Source: an uncultured Eubacteriales bacterium (GTDB lineage: Bacteria; Bacillota; Clostridia; Oscillospirales; Acutalibacteraceae). Taken from it: DNA of 64,000 bases. How positions within the stretch are numbered: position 1 is the stretch's first letter; the number at the start of each line of letters is the position of its first letter. The notes beneath the pieces were generated by a model, which made no database searches, was not told the origin of the DNA, and was given only the letters and a program-made list of their open reading frames with translations. Positions 1 to 8,315 of the stretch are shown here, one piece after another. A program made the position numbers and the translations under genes. The stretch covers positions 38,515 through 102,514 of the forward strand of contig CATONX010000007.1 of assembly GCA_951801675.1 (NCBI GenBank), read 5' to 3'.

Positions 1-966
1 GTTGTCGGGGCGGTAGGCTCCCGCACGCTTTCGAAAGCCGAAGCCTTCGCCGCTCAGTACGGTATTTGCCGGGCTTACGGCAGTTATGAAGAACTGGCGG
101 CCGATCCGAATATAGACGCGATCTACGTGGCAAGTCCTCATTCCGAGCACAGGACGCATACCCTCTTGGCTCTTCGGGCAGGCAAACATGTGCTGTGCGA
201 AAAGGCGTTTGCCGTGAATGCCGGACAAGCACGGGAAATGATTGCCGAAGCCAAAAAGCAGGGGCTTTTTCTCATGGAAGCCATGTGGACCCGGTTTCTG
301 CCGGTCTACGGAGATATCAAGCGGCTTCTGGAGACAGACGCCATCGGCGAAATCAGGATGGTCCGGGCGAACTTTTCCATCCGGCAGCCCGCCGACCCAG
401 CTCACCGTCTGTATAACCCCGCTCTTGCAGGCGGCGCTCTTCTGGACGTGGGGATATACCCCCTGACTCTGGCGGCGATGGTGTTCGGCAGCAGGCCAAA
501 GGCGATCCATACGGCTGCTTCCATGACCCCTCAGGGAGTGGATGAGCAAAGCGTTATCACCTTAGATTACGGGGATGGGCGTTTGGCTTCGCTGACAAGC
601 GGTCTGTCTTTGTCGAGTCCCAACGATGGGTTTATCCTGGGCAGCGACGGATATATTCAAATTCCCCGGTTCTGGGCGGCGGACTCCTACCGCCTGTGTC
701 AGGCGGATTCCAATCTGGCTCAGACGCACTCCTTTTCCGTCTCCTCCTTTGACGATTACGGAGACTCCAAGGAGAACCCGCAGTGCCGCCTAGTGGAGCG
801 GTACCAAAACCGTTACGGCTACACCTTCGAAATCAAGGAAGCAAACCGTTGCATCCGGCAAGGGCTTTTGCAGTCGCCTCAAATGCCTTGGTCGGAATCG
901 GTGGCCATGCTTGAACTGACCGACGCTATACGCGCAAAGTGGGGGCTGCGTTATCCATTTGAATAA
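1..966 (+). CDS. Gfo/Idh/MocA family NAD(P)-dependent oxidoreductase (5' end outside window)
   Basis: The frame is open from base 1, so the N-terminus and the GxGxxG strand lie upstream. What remains starts in the second strand of the Rossmann fold (VVGAVGSRTLSKAEAFAAQYG region), followed by IDAIYVASPHSEH and a CEKAFAVN stretch that corresponds to the family's EKP motif with Ala in place of Pro. The C-terminal alpha/beta domain contains GGALLDVGIYPL, typical of the family. Members oxidise or reduce sugars, inositols or related polyols; the substrate cannot be read here. The stop is followed by a bidirectional hairpin terminator. Confidence 0.85.
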   Translation, partial: VVGAVGSRTLSKAEAFAAQYGICRAYGSYEELAADPNIDAIYVASPHSEHRTHTLLALRAGKHVLCEKAFAVNAGQAREMIAEAKKQGLFLMEAMWTRFLPVYGDIKRLLETDAIGEIRMVRANFSIRQPADPAHRLYNPALAGGALLDVGIYPLTLAAMVFGSRPKAIHTAASMTPQGVDEQSVITLDYGDGRLASLTSGLSLSSPNDGFILGSDGYIQIPRFWAADSYRLCQADSNLAQTHSFSVSSFDDYGDSKENPQCRLVERYQNRYGYTFEIKEANRCIRQGLLQSPQMPWSESVAMLELTDAIRAKWGLRYPFE

Positions 967-1042
967 AGCCTGCGGATATTTTCCTTTGATCTCTCCGGAT
1001 CCGGCAGGAACCATTTCAATGGATTTCCTGGTTCGGGATCCG

Positions 1043-1065
1043 TTGTATATTATATAGGTATACAA
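1043..1065. repeat. AT-rich palindrome, TTGTATA...TATACAA
   Basis: Perfect 7-bp arms (TTGTATA / TATACAA) around a 9-base AT-rich centre, between the oxidoreductase stop and the terminator. A similar palindrome with GTATA/TATAC ends lies upstream of dgt at 6907-6925. It could be a protein-binding site; nothing more can be said from sequence. Confidence 0.3.
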
Positions 1066-1069
1066 GAAA

Positions 1070-1101
1070 AGCCGGACAGTGCGCAAATCGCTTGTCCGGC
1101 T
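1070..1101. terminator. Bidirectional terminator between convergent genes
   Basis: Stem AGCCGGACA / TGTCCGGCT with a 14-base loop. It is followed by a short T run on the plus strand (CTGTTT) and on the minus strand by TTTTCTTG. It serves the oxidoreductase and the convergent SLOG gene. Confidence 0.7.
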
Positions 1102-1105
1102 CTGT

Positions 1106-1570
1106 TTATCCAATACAAATGGCGAGAACTTCTTTTTTCAGGGTCTGCGCCGTTTCAATCGCACAGAGAAGGTCGCCTTTTTCCGTAGGGCTCGTTACGG
1201 CAATCAACCGGTCTGCCTGCCGGATACACGCTTCGTTTCGCCGCCGATAGCATCCGGTAAAATAGCGGTTGCTGAACACGCGCACCTGTTCACATTGACT
1301 GAGCAGTTCCTGTAAATATTTATCGTCTTTCATATCGCGGTGGGCAAAAGCCAGCACCGCATCCAAAATTATGTTTTCTTGCTGTGTTTTCTGTTCAATG
1401 ACGATCTCCGCCGCCATCCGGTCGATTTCAAAATCAAACCCAATTAAGAAACGCCGGTATCCGTTTTGGACCGCCGCAGTGATCTCTTCCCGCAGCCTGC
1501 CCTCAATATAACCTACATTTTCCCGCTTGAATTCGCGTTTGGCCAGAATTAAGGCGGTTTTTTCCGTCAT
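1106..1570 (-). CDS. SLOG-family protein (DUF1273/YpsA-like)
   Basis: A protein of 154 residues. It resembles the SLOG/Rossmann-like YpsA family: an N-terminal helix region (VGYIEGRLREEI), the strand RRFLIGFDFEIDRMAAEIVIE, then VRVFSNRYFTGCYRRRNEACIRQADRLIAVTSPTEKGD, where the RN..ci..aD.li pattern and a late Gly-rich turn fit nucleotide-related ligand binding. SLOG proteins are thought to bind nucleotides or nucleotide-derived ligands; the role of this one is unknown. The start is set at the ATG at 1570 because GGGGGTGAG lies just upstream; a longer in-frame start has no ribosome-binding site. It is divergent from the RHH gene. Confidence 0.7.
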   Translation of the reverse strand: MTEKTALILAKREFKRENVGYIEGRLREEITAAVQNGYRRFLIGFDFEIDRMAAEIVIEQKTQQENIILDAVLAFAHRDMKDDKYLQELLSQCEQVRVFSNRYFTGCYRRRNEACIRQADRLIAVTSPTEKGDLLCAIETAQTLKKEVLAICIG

Positions 1571-1582
1571 AAACTCACCCCC

Positions 1583-1630
1583 TTGAACACAAATTATAAC
1601 ATAAATCATAATATATAAACATGTTTTATG
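1583..1630. promoter_or_regulatory. Divergent promoter region with 10-bp palindrome
   Basis: For the minus-strand SLOG gene there is a TATAAT (plus-strand ATTATA at 1592-1597) with GTTTAT 17 bases upstream. For the plus-strand RHH gene TTGAAC at 1583 pairs with CATAAT at 1607. The perfect palindrome AAACATGTTT at 1617-1626 sits in front of the RHH gene and could be its own operator. These are eye-read matches to sigma-A consensus. Confidence 0.4.
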
Positions 1631-1664
1631 TTAAGGTAAAATTCAAATAGGAAAGCGGGTGACT

Positions 1665-1871
1665 ATGATGAATAATAATAAAAAGCTGAAGATCACCTCC
1701 AAACCGCCTAAGGGCGACGACGGGCATCGGGTTTTCTCCATTCGAATCACAGACGAGCTGTACTGCCGGCTGGAATCACTCGCGGCTAATACCAATCGAT
1801 CCCGAAATGAAATCATCGGAATTCTGTTGGAATATGCAGTCAACAACTGCGAAATCGAGACAAAACCATAA
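1665..1871 (+). CDS. Small ribbon-helix-helix (Arc/CopG-like) DNA-binding protein
   Basis: A 68-residue protein. Its core, HRVFSIRITDELYCRLESL followed by ANTNRSRNEIIGILLEYAV, fits the beta strand-helix-turn-helix of the RHH fold, with the strand FSIRIT and the N-cap SRNEII. RHH proteins bind operator palindromes as dimers, often their own promoter. ATG 1665 was chosen because AGGAAAG is nine bases upstream; a GTG at 1659 is too close. There is no adjacent toxin gene, so an antitoxin role is not supported. A strong hairpin terminator follows. Confidence 0.65.
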   Translation: MMNNNKKLKITSKPPKGDDGHRVFSIRITDELYCRLESLAANTNRSRNEIIGILLEYAVNNCEIETKP

Positions 1872-1921
1872 TCTCCCGTTTTTTGAAGTACAGAAAAAAC
1901 AAACCTTTTTTCGGAATTCAT

Positions 1922-1960
1922 GAGCTTTTGTTCTAAAAAAATGAACAAAAGCTCATTTTT
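1922..1960 (+). terminator. Rho-independent terminator of the RHH gene
   Basis: Perfect 12-bp stem GAGCTTTTGTTC / GAACAAAAGCTC with an AT-rich loop, followed by ATTTTTATTC. Confidence 0.85.
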
Positions 1961-2019
1961 ATTCTTAATGATCACTCATAAATACCATATTTTATTACCA
2001 GTGGAATTATATCACACGA

Positions 2020-2057
2020 ATTACCCCTACGCAACATTAAATTACGCCTAGCGTAAT
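2020..2057. promoter_or_regulatory. Candidate operator pair upstream of the XRE gene
   Basis: The perfect palindrome ATTACGC-CTA-GCGTAAT lies at 2041-2057. A degenerate copy, ATTACCCCTACGCAACA, lies at 2020-2036, exactly 21 bp upstream. Two sites two helical turns apart in front of a Cro/CI-type gene look like a cooperative autoregulatory operator; this is inference. Confidence 0.45.
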
Positions 2058-2127
2058 ATTGCCCTGAATAAGTATATTTTCATCTCCGAAGCCGCTACAA
2101 TTCCAAAAGAAAAGGAGGTGAAAAAAT

Positions 2128-2340
2128 ATGATTCGTATCAAAATTGCCGAATTGCTGGCGAAAAACAAAATGACCCAAAAGCAGCTTTCCGAATTGACAA
2201 ATATTCGAGCGGCTACCATTTCAAAGATGCGTTATGAGGAAAATAAACGCATAACTATCCAGCAGATTGATATTTTATGCAAAGTACTCCACTGTCAAGT
2301 CGGCGATATATTGGAGTATGTGGAAGAGGAGGAATCCTAA
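2128..2340 (+). CDS. XRE-family helix-turn-helix regulator (YozG-like)
   Basis: A 70-residue single-domain Cro/CI protein. The HTH is clear: MTQKQLSELTNIRAATISKM, followed by IDILCKVLHCQVGDILEYV, the C-terminal helices seen in small YozG-type regulators of Firmicutes. There is no ligand domain. AAAGGAGGTG eight bases before the ATG fixes the start. A palindrome pair upstream is the likely operator and a strong terminator follows, so it is monocistronic. Confidence 0.8.
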   Translation: MIRIKIAELLAKNKMTQKQLSELTNIRAATISKMRYEENKRITIQQIDILCKVLHCQVGDILEYVEEEES

Positions 2341-2360
2341 GCCAAAAAACAGCCTCTTGT

Positions 2361-2405
2361 AAAAACCGCTCTGTCCGAAAGCTCTTCGGACAGAGCGGTT
2401 TTTCG
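2361..2405. terminator. Strong, nearly symmetric terminator
   Basis: AAAAACCGCTCTGTCCGA / TCGGACAGAGCGGTTTTT stem with a 7-base loop. It has T runs on both strands, so it can end both the XRE transcript and the convergent Rrf2 transcript. Confidence 0.9.
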
Positions 2406-2410
2406 TTATT

Positions 2411-2824
2411 TTATTTCTGTTTTTTGCTATTTTTTATGTCAGAAAAAGTAACCGACGCCAATTTATCCTGCACCAAAGTGGAAATATCACCGAATACCCC
2501 ACGGTAGGGACATTCCCCATGCGGCACCCGGCTGCAGGGATACTCCTCATCCAGGCAGCGGCTGAACTGGTACGGGCCTTCCACCGTTTCAATCACATCC
2601 TTGAGGGTAATCTCAGAAGGGTCTTTTGCCAACACATAGCCGCCCTTGGCTCCCTTAAAGGACTGGACAATCCCGCTGGATACCAGCTTGCGCAAAATCT
2701 TCAGCGAAAACCGCAACGACACGCAAGCCGCGTCCGAAATTTTTTGCGCGTCCATGCGCTGGGAAGCATCTACCAAGCAATTCACAATCCGAATTGCATA
2801 GTCAGCCTCCAATGTAATATGCAT
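2411..2824 (-). CDS. Rrf2-family transcriptional regulator, probable [2Fe-2S] type
   Basis: A 137-residue protein. It begins MHITLEADYAIRIV, the usual Rrf2 start, with a winged HTH (ISDAACVSLRFSLKILRKL) and the wing GAKGGYVLAKDPSEITL. Three cysteines, C in SRCLDEE, C in YPCSRV and C in ECPYRG, spaced C-x7-C-x7-C, occupy the place where IscR/NsrR-like members bind an iron-sulfur cluster. The start at 2824 is chosen by GAGGTG and family length; the longer frame to 2866 is not needed. It could sense Fe-S status, redox or NO; the target is unknown. It is transcribed convergently to the XRE gene. Confidence 0.8.
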   Translation of the reverse strand: MHITLEADYAIRIVNCLVDASQRMDAQKISDAACVSLRFSLKILRKLVSSGIVQSFKGAKGGYVLAKDPSEITLKDVIETVEGPYQFSRCLDEEYPCSRVPHGECPYRGVFGDISTLVQDKLASVTFSDIKNSKKQK

Positions 2825-2918
2825 AACGCGGCACCTCACAGCAATATATACTAAAATAATATACATTAAGTGTATCCCATTTTTCTATTGCTGTCAAGTG
2901 GAAATGAAAGCAAACCCC

Positions 2919-4007
<1,089 letters not shown>

Positions 4008-4009
4008 AA

Positions 4010-5812
4010 TTACGAAATACTCCCTTTCTTTTTTTGCTCCGAAAGTTTCGCGCCAAAAGCCGCGAACTCCTCCTTTGTCATGGACGCCACGTCCTTTGCC
4101 CTAGCCTTTTCCCCTTCAATGAGAAGGGTCTCGATATCCTCGTTGAGCTCCTGGGCGGAATGAAGCGCCCCGGTGCTTGGCAGAAGCGACTGGCGCTTGA
4201 CTGCCGCCGCCGTGACGGCACTGATTTCCTCCGCTGTAAACTCGGCCCCCATGTCCGCCAGGATTACCGACAAGTCAGCCATGCCCCCGCGAATCCGTGC
4301 GGCCACCGCCTCGTATACCCGCCGGTGAAAGCTGGTCAAAAACTGGTCCGGCGTCAGCTTTTCCTGCACCCGCGGCAGAAAGTCCGGGTTCGTCAGCAGC
4401 ACGGCGATGATTCCTTCCTCCGCCTTGGCGGCTCTTGGGAACTTCGCCCGCTCGGGGTTTATCCGGTCAGCAAAACCGGCGGCTTCCTTTTGAATCTCCC
4501 GAAACTGGGCCCGCGACTGGGCCGCGGCCTTTTTCCGGGACAGCTGCTTCATCTGCTCCAAAATACTGTCCTTGGAGATGGAAAGCTCGCTTGCCAGCTT
4601 TCCTACATATAAATCCCGCTCGATGACGTCGTGCAAATCCAAAAGCACCCGCACCGCGCGTTTGGCGTATTCGTATTTGCCCTCCGGGGAATCCAGGTTG
4701 AGCCCTTCCCTGCACCCGGCCAGCCGGTATTCCATGTCGTTGCCCGACTGCTCAAGCAAAAGCGAAAACCGCTCCGGGCCGAACCGGCGCAAAAACTCGT
4801 CCGGGTCCTTGCCCTGAGGCAGGGTGAGCATGCGTACCTTCAGCCCCGCCGAACGCAAAATATCAATGTCTCGGTTCGCCGCTTTGCGACCCGCTTCGTC
4901 CGCGTCTCCTGCTACAATAACCTCACCCGCATACCGCGCCATCAGCCTCGCCTGGTCGGGCGTCAAAGCGGTGCCCAAAGCGGCCACCGCATTGGAAAAC
5001 CCCGCCTGGTGCATGGCGATGACGTCCATATACCCTTCGGCTAAAATCAGCGTTCCGCTTGTATCGTTCTTCGATAAATTCATGGCGTAAAGGTTGCGGG
5101 TCTTTTTATACACAAGGGTGTCGGCGGTGTTGAGGTACTTGGGCTTGCTGTCGTCAAGCACACGGCCGCCAAAGCCGATGACCCCGCCCCGCAGGTCGAT
5201 GATGGGGTAGATCACCCGGTTTCGAAACTTGTCGTAATACCCGCCCCGGCGCCCTGCAATCGCCACGTCGGCCAGCTGCAGCTCTTCCGGGCGAAAGCCT
5301 TTCCCCTTGAGGTGCTTTAAAAGAGCGTCCCAGGAATCGGGGGCGTATCCTAAGCCGAACCGGCGGATGACGGCGTCGGTAAGCCCACGGCTGTGAAAAT
5401 ATTGCAGGCCTGCTTGTCCGGCCGGAGAAACCAGTGTAGCGTAGAAAAAGCGGGCGGCCTCCCGGTTGATTTCCAGAATGCGTGCGCGCAGCTTCGCCTG
5501 GCCGTCGTCCTGGGTTTCCTCGGGCATATGCATGCCCGCCCGGTCGGCCAGGAACCGGACGGCCTCGATATAGTCCAAGTTCTCGATGCGGCGGACAAAA
5601 TTGACCGCGTCCCCCGCCGCGCCGCAGCCGAAACAGAAAAAGGAATTGGTTTCCGGATAAAGGGTAAAGGAAGGGGTTTTCTCCCCGTGGAAGGGGCATA
5701 ACCCCACCAGGTTGCGGCCTCTGCGCCGCAGATTCACGTAGCTGGAAACCACGCTTTCAATGTCGTTTCTCGCCTTGAGCTCGGTTAAGAAGCTCTCCGG
5801 CAGACGGGCCAT
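4010..5812 (-). CDS. dnaG: DNA primase
   Basis: A 600-residue primase that makes RNA primers for lagging-strand synthesis. The N-terminal zinc ribbon uses C39, H42, C59 and C62 ([11 protein letters not shown] and FCFGCG). The TOPRIM core includes [17 protein letters not shown] and the acidic GDADEAG motif. The C-terminal part carries the helicase-binding domain. The start is ATG 5812 (MARLPESFL), with AAAGGAGGTG just upstream; the open frame extends further but without family similarity. It lies between dgt and rpoD in the usual clostridial order. Confidence 0.96.
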   Translation of the reverse strand: MARLPESFLTELKARNDIESVVSSYVNLRRRGRNLVGLCPFHGEKTPSFTLYPETNSFFCFGCGAAGDAVNFVRRIENLDYIEAVRFLADRAGMHMPEETQDDGQAKLRARILEINREAARFFYATLVSPAGQAGLQYFHSRGLTDAVIRRFGLGYAPDSWDALLKHLKGKGFRPEELQLADVAIAGRRGGYYDKFRNRVIYPIIDLRGGVIGFGGRVLDDSKPKYLNTADTLVYKKTRNLYAMNLSKNDTSGTLILAEGYMDVIAMHQAGFSNAVAALGTALTPDQARLMARYAGEVIVAGDADEAGRKAANRDIDILRSAGLKVRMLTLPQGKDPDEFLRRFGPERFSLLLEQSGNDMEYRLAGCREGLNLDSPEGKYEYAKRAVRVLLDLHDVIERDLYVGKLASELSISKDSILEQMKQLSRKKAAAQSRAQFREIQKEAAGFADRINPERAKFPRAAKAEEGIIAVLLTNPDFLPRVQEKLTPDQFLTSFHRRVYEAVAARIRGGMADLSVILADMGAEFTAEEISAVTAAAVKRQSLLPSTGALHSAQELNEDIETLLIEGEKARAKDVASMTKEEFAAFGAKLSEQKKKGSIS

Positions 5813-5876
5813 AAGCCGCACCTCCTTTTCTCCATAATACAATCGTTTTATTTTTCCAAAATAGTCCAAAACTATA

Positions 5877-6875
5877 CTATCGGCCCCAGCCCTTGGGCAC
5901 AAAAAGCCGCTGGAAGGTTTCGATGGCATAATAGTCGGACATACCGGCAATGTAATCGAGGGTGGCCCGGTCCTTTCCCTCGGTTTCGCAGATGGCGGCA
6001 AACTCGCCGGGCAGCTTCTGGGGCCGGCTGGTAAAGCACTCATACAGGCGCTTGATCAAATCCTCCGCCTTGCCTTCCTCCGCCTTTGCCCGGGAATTGA
6101 AATACACCCGGTCGTACATAAACGTATGTAATTTCGAAAAAGCGTCGGCCACCTGGGGCTGCATCTGCAAAACGCCCCCAGTGCTGTGCTCCACCACCGA
6201 CTGGATCAAGGTCCCGATGCGTGCCGAATGCCGCTCGCCCAAAGCCGCGCGCACTTCTTCCGGGATATCCTCCTCGGTAAGCACGCCGCCGCGGATGGCA
6301 TCGTCAATGTCGTGGTTGATGTAGGCAATCCGGTCGGCAAGGCGGACAATCCGGCCTTCCATGGTAGCGGCCTCTTCCCCGCAGGTATGGCAGAGAATGC
6401 CGTTTCGCACCTCCCAGGTTAGGTTGAGCCCTTCCCCTTCCTTTTCCAGCCGTTCCACCACCCGAACCGACTGCTCATAGTGGCGAAAGCCCAGAGGACT
6501 CACCTCGTTAAGCGCCCGTTCTCCCGCGTGGCCGAAAGGAGTATGTCCCAAATCATGGCCCAGAGAAATGGCTTCCGTCAGGTCCTCGTTGAGCTGCAGG
6601 GCCCTGGCAATGGTCCGGGCAATCTGGGCCACCTCCAGGGTATGGGTCAGCCGGGTGCGGTAATGGTCCCCTTCCGGGGCAAGGAACACCTGGGTCTTGT
6701 GCTTGAGCCGCCGGAAGGACTTACAGTGTAAAATCCGGTCCCGGTCCCGCTGATAGGGCGTGCGCAGGGGGCATTCCTCTTCCGGACGCTCCCGTCCCTT
6801 CGTCTGCTGCGACAGGGCCGCAAACGGGCTTAAATGCTCTTGTTCGAGCGCCTGGGTCACTTCTCTTGGCGTCAT
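5877..6875 (-). CDS. dgt: dGTP triphosphohydrolase-like HD protein
   Basis: A 332-residue HD-domain phosphohydrolase of the dGTPase family, which splits dNTPs into deoxynucleoside and triphosphate. The motifs are RLTHTLEVAQIARTIAR (first H), the HD pair in ISLGHDLGHTPFGHAGE, and IVRLADRIAYINHDIDDA. It starts at ATG 6875, set by GGAGGGATCGCC. It is the first gene of dgt-dnaG-rpoD, an arrangement common in clostridia that links nucleotide pools to replication. A GTATA/TATAC palindrome and AT-rich sequence lie directly upstream and probably contain the promoter, although no clean -35 is visible. Confidence 0.9.
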   Translation of the reverse strand: MTPREVTQALEQEHLSPFAALSQQTKGRERPEEECPLRTPYQRDRDRILHCKSFRRLKHKTQVFLAPEGDHYRTRLTHTLEVAQIARTIARALQLNEDLTEAISLGHDLGHTPFGHAGERALNEVSPLGFRHYEQSVRVVERLEKEGEGLNLTWEVRNGILCHTCGEEAATMEGRIVRLADRIAYINHDIDDAIRGGVLTEEDIPEEVRAALGERHSARIGTLIQSVVEHSTGGVLQMQPQVADAFSKLHTFMYDRVYFNSRAKAEEGKAEDLIKRLYECFTSRPQKLPGEFAAICETEGKDRATLDYIAGMSDYYAIETFQRLFVPKGWGR

Positions 6876-6906
6876 GGCGATCCCTCCTTCCAAACCGGCA
6901 ATTTTT

Positions 6907-6925
6907 CGTATACCTTATATATACG
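6907..6925. repeat. Palindrome CGTATA...TATACG in the dgt upstream region
   Basis: Perfect 6-bp arms around a 7-base centre, about 30 bp upstream of the dgt start. It resembles the palindrome at 1043-1065 and may overlap the dgt promoter. Confidence 0.3.
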
Positions 6926-7045
6926 ACAAAAAAGTCATTTTCCCTGCTTTTCTTTTTCAAAAGAGGCAAAAGAACGTTACTTTTGGCGTTTTGATAAGAA
7001 AAGGGATGTTCGGATGGAGGATTCTGTTCTTTTTTACCCAGGACG

Positions 7046-7070
7046 GCCCGCGTTCGGAAAGAACGCGGGC
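7046..7070 (-). terminator. Hairpin downstream of the YigZ-family gene
   Basis: Perfect 10-bp GC-rich stem GCCCGCGTTC / GAACGCGGGC with a 5-base loop. There is no good T run on either strand, so termination is uncertain. Confidence 0.4.
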
Positions 7071-7082
7071 CGCGGCCTTTCG

Positions 7083-7718
7083 TTACCCTTCCCTGCCGGG
7101 ATCGGGCAGGTAGCACTCCCCTGTGAAGACCGGGGCCACGCTGCCGCAGGTGACGTCCGCCAACTGCTTCTCCAAGGCCGGCGCCGCTTCCTTGGGCAGC
7201 GAGAAGGAAAGAACCACCACCATGCCGAACTGGGCGTCCTCCACCCGGCCCCCCAGCTGGGGGACCAGAGCCGCCACCCGGCCGTACTGGTTGTAGTCGC
7301 AGGTGATGGTACCGGTGACGCACAGGCGCATCACCTGGATCCCCGCCGCCATGATTCCCAGCTTTGCCGCGTGGGAATAGGCCCGTACCAGGCCGCCCGC
7401 GCCCAAAAGCACCCCGCCGAAATACCGGGTGACCACCACCGCCAAATCGGTCAGGTTCTCCTTTTGCAGCACGTCGAGCACCGGCACGCCTGCGGTTCCC
7501 TGGGGTTCCCCGTCGTCCGAATACCGCCTTAATTGCCCCTCGCGCAGGATATAGGCGTAGACGTTGTGGGTGGCGTCCCAGTATTTTGCGCGCATCTCGT
7601 CAACAAAGGCCACCGCCTCCTCGGCGGTGGTCACCGGGCGGGCCGTCCCGATAAACCGGGAACGGCGCTCCACGAATTCATCCTGCGCCCTTTCCTTCAG
7701 GGTGCGGTAACCGTCCAT
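7083..7718 (-). CDS. YigZ/IMPACT family protein
   Basis: A 211-residue protein with the N-terminal UPF0029 (Impact) domain: FVERRSRFIGTARPVTTAEEA, AYILREGQLRRYSDDGEPQGTAGVPVLDVL and VVVTRYFGGVLLGAGGLVRAYSHAAK, the signature of the family. A C-terminal DUF1949-like half follows. Bacterial members are linked to translation or amino-acid starvation, but the biochemical role is unsettled. The start is ATG 7718, set by AAGGAGGGGC; residues upstream in the longer frame are not conserved. Confidence 0.9.
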   Translation of the reverse strand: MDGYRTLKERAQDEFVERRSRFIGTARPVTTAEEAVAFVDEMRAKYWDATHNVYAYILREGQLRRYSDDGEPQGTAGVPVLDVLQKENLTDLAVVVTRYFGGVLLGAGGLVRAYSHAAKLGIMAAGIQVMRLCVTGTITCDYNQYGRVAALVPQLGGRVEDAQFGMVVVLSFSLPKEAAPALEKQLADVTCGSVAPVFTGECYLPDPGREG

Positions 7719-7759
7719 TTTGTGCCCCTCCTTTTTGCGCACATACGGGCAAAAGTATA

Positions 7760-7782
7760 GGCGGCGCAATTGCTACGCCGCC
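7760..7782 (-). terminator. Hairpin terminator of rpmE
   Basis: GGCGGCG / CGCCGCC stem with a 9-base loop between rpmE and the YigZ-family gene. The minus strand continues TATACTTTTG, a weak T tract. Confidence 0.55.
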
Positions 7783-7806
7783 TTGCTTTCCTATGAAACC
7801 AGACTC

Positions 7807-8013
7807 TTACTGGCCCGCTTTGCCAAAACGCTTCTTAAAGCGATCCACGCGTCCGCCGGTGTCCACCAGCTTCTGCTTGCCCGTGAAGAAAGGATGGCAT
7901 TTCGAGCAAATATCAACGCGGATGTCCTTACGGGTAGAACGGGTCACGAACTCCTCGCCGCAAGCGCAGCGGATGGTCGTTTCTTCGTACTTGGGATGGA
8001 TGTTCTCTTTCAC
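7807..8013 (-). CDS. rpmE: 50S ribosomal protein L31 (zinc type)
   Basis: A 68-residue bL31: [19 protein letters not shown], then [15 protein letters not shown] and [11 protein letters not shown]. The CxC and CxxC pairs mark the zinc-binding C+ form, which in Firmicutes is replaced by a zinc-free paralogue under zinc limitation. A sigma-A promoter lies upstream at 8055-8083 and it is divergent from secA. Confidence 0.97.
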   Translation of the reverse strand: MKENIHPKYEETTIRCACGEEFVTRSTRKDIRVDICSKCHPFFTGKQKLVDTGGRVDRFKKRFGKAGQ

Positions 8014-8054
8014 TTCTCTTCACCTCTTTCACGAGCGATATCATTAGTGAATCG

Positions 8055-8083
8055 ATTTTACCATACATTCTATGGAATTACAA
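8055..8083 (-). promoter_or_regulatory. rpmE promoter
   Basis: On the minus strand TTGTAA, a 17-base spacer and TAAAAT (plus coordinates 8078-8083 and 8055-8060). Confidence 0.6.
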
Positions 8084-8169
8084 GGGCTTTTTTCGAATTA
8101 ATTTTTTGTCCTTCCCGCCTTTTTGGTATTTTTTCATGAATTTTTAATGCTTTTCTTTCGGTTGTGTGC

Positions 8170-8175
8170 TATAAT
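8170..8175 (+). promoter_or_regulatory. secA promoter, extended -10
   Basis: TGCTATAAT, an extended -10 with perfect TATAAT. No convincing -35 is visible 17 bases upstream. It would give a secA leader of roughly 135 bases. Confidence 0.55.
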
Positions 8176-8212
8176 AGCACGAGTGTCCTATTACCCAGAG
8201 AGGACTTTACTT

Positions 8213-8302
8213 TTGTTACCGTTGCCGGCGGCACATGTAAAGCAGGTCCCGGATCCATTCGGGAGAGTGAAACGTTGCATGGGGTTTTGTGCCGGACGGT
8301 GA
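8213..8302 (+). CDS. Possible short upstream ORF in the secA leader
   Basis: A 29-codon frame starting with TTG ([11 protein letters not shown]...), preceded by GAGAGGA nine bases upstream, and ending TGA three bases before the secA Shine-Dalgarno. It has no signal peptide or hydrophobic arrest-type domain, so it does not resemble SecM. It may be chance; it is recorded because of its exact placement before secA. Confidence 0.2.
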   Translation: MLPLPAAHVKQVPDPFGRVKRCMGFCAGR

Positions 8303-8315
8303 AATGGAGGCCAAC

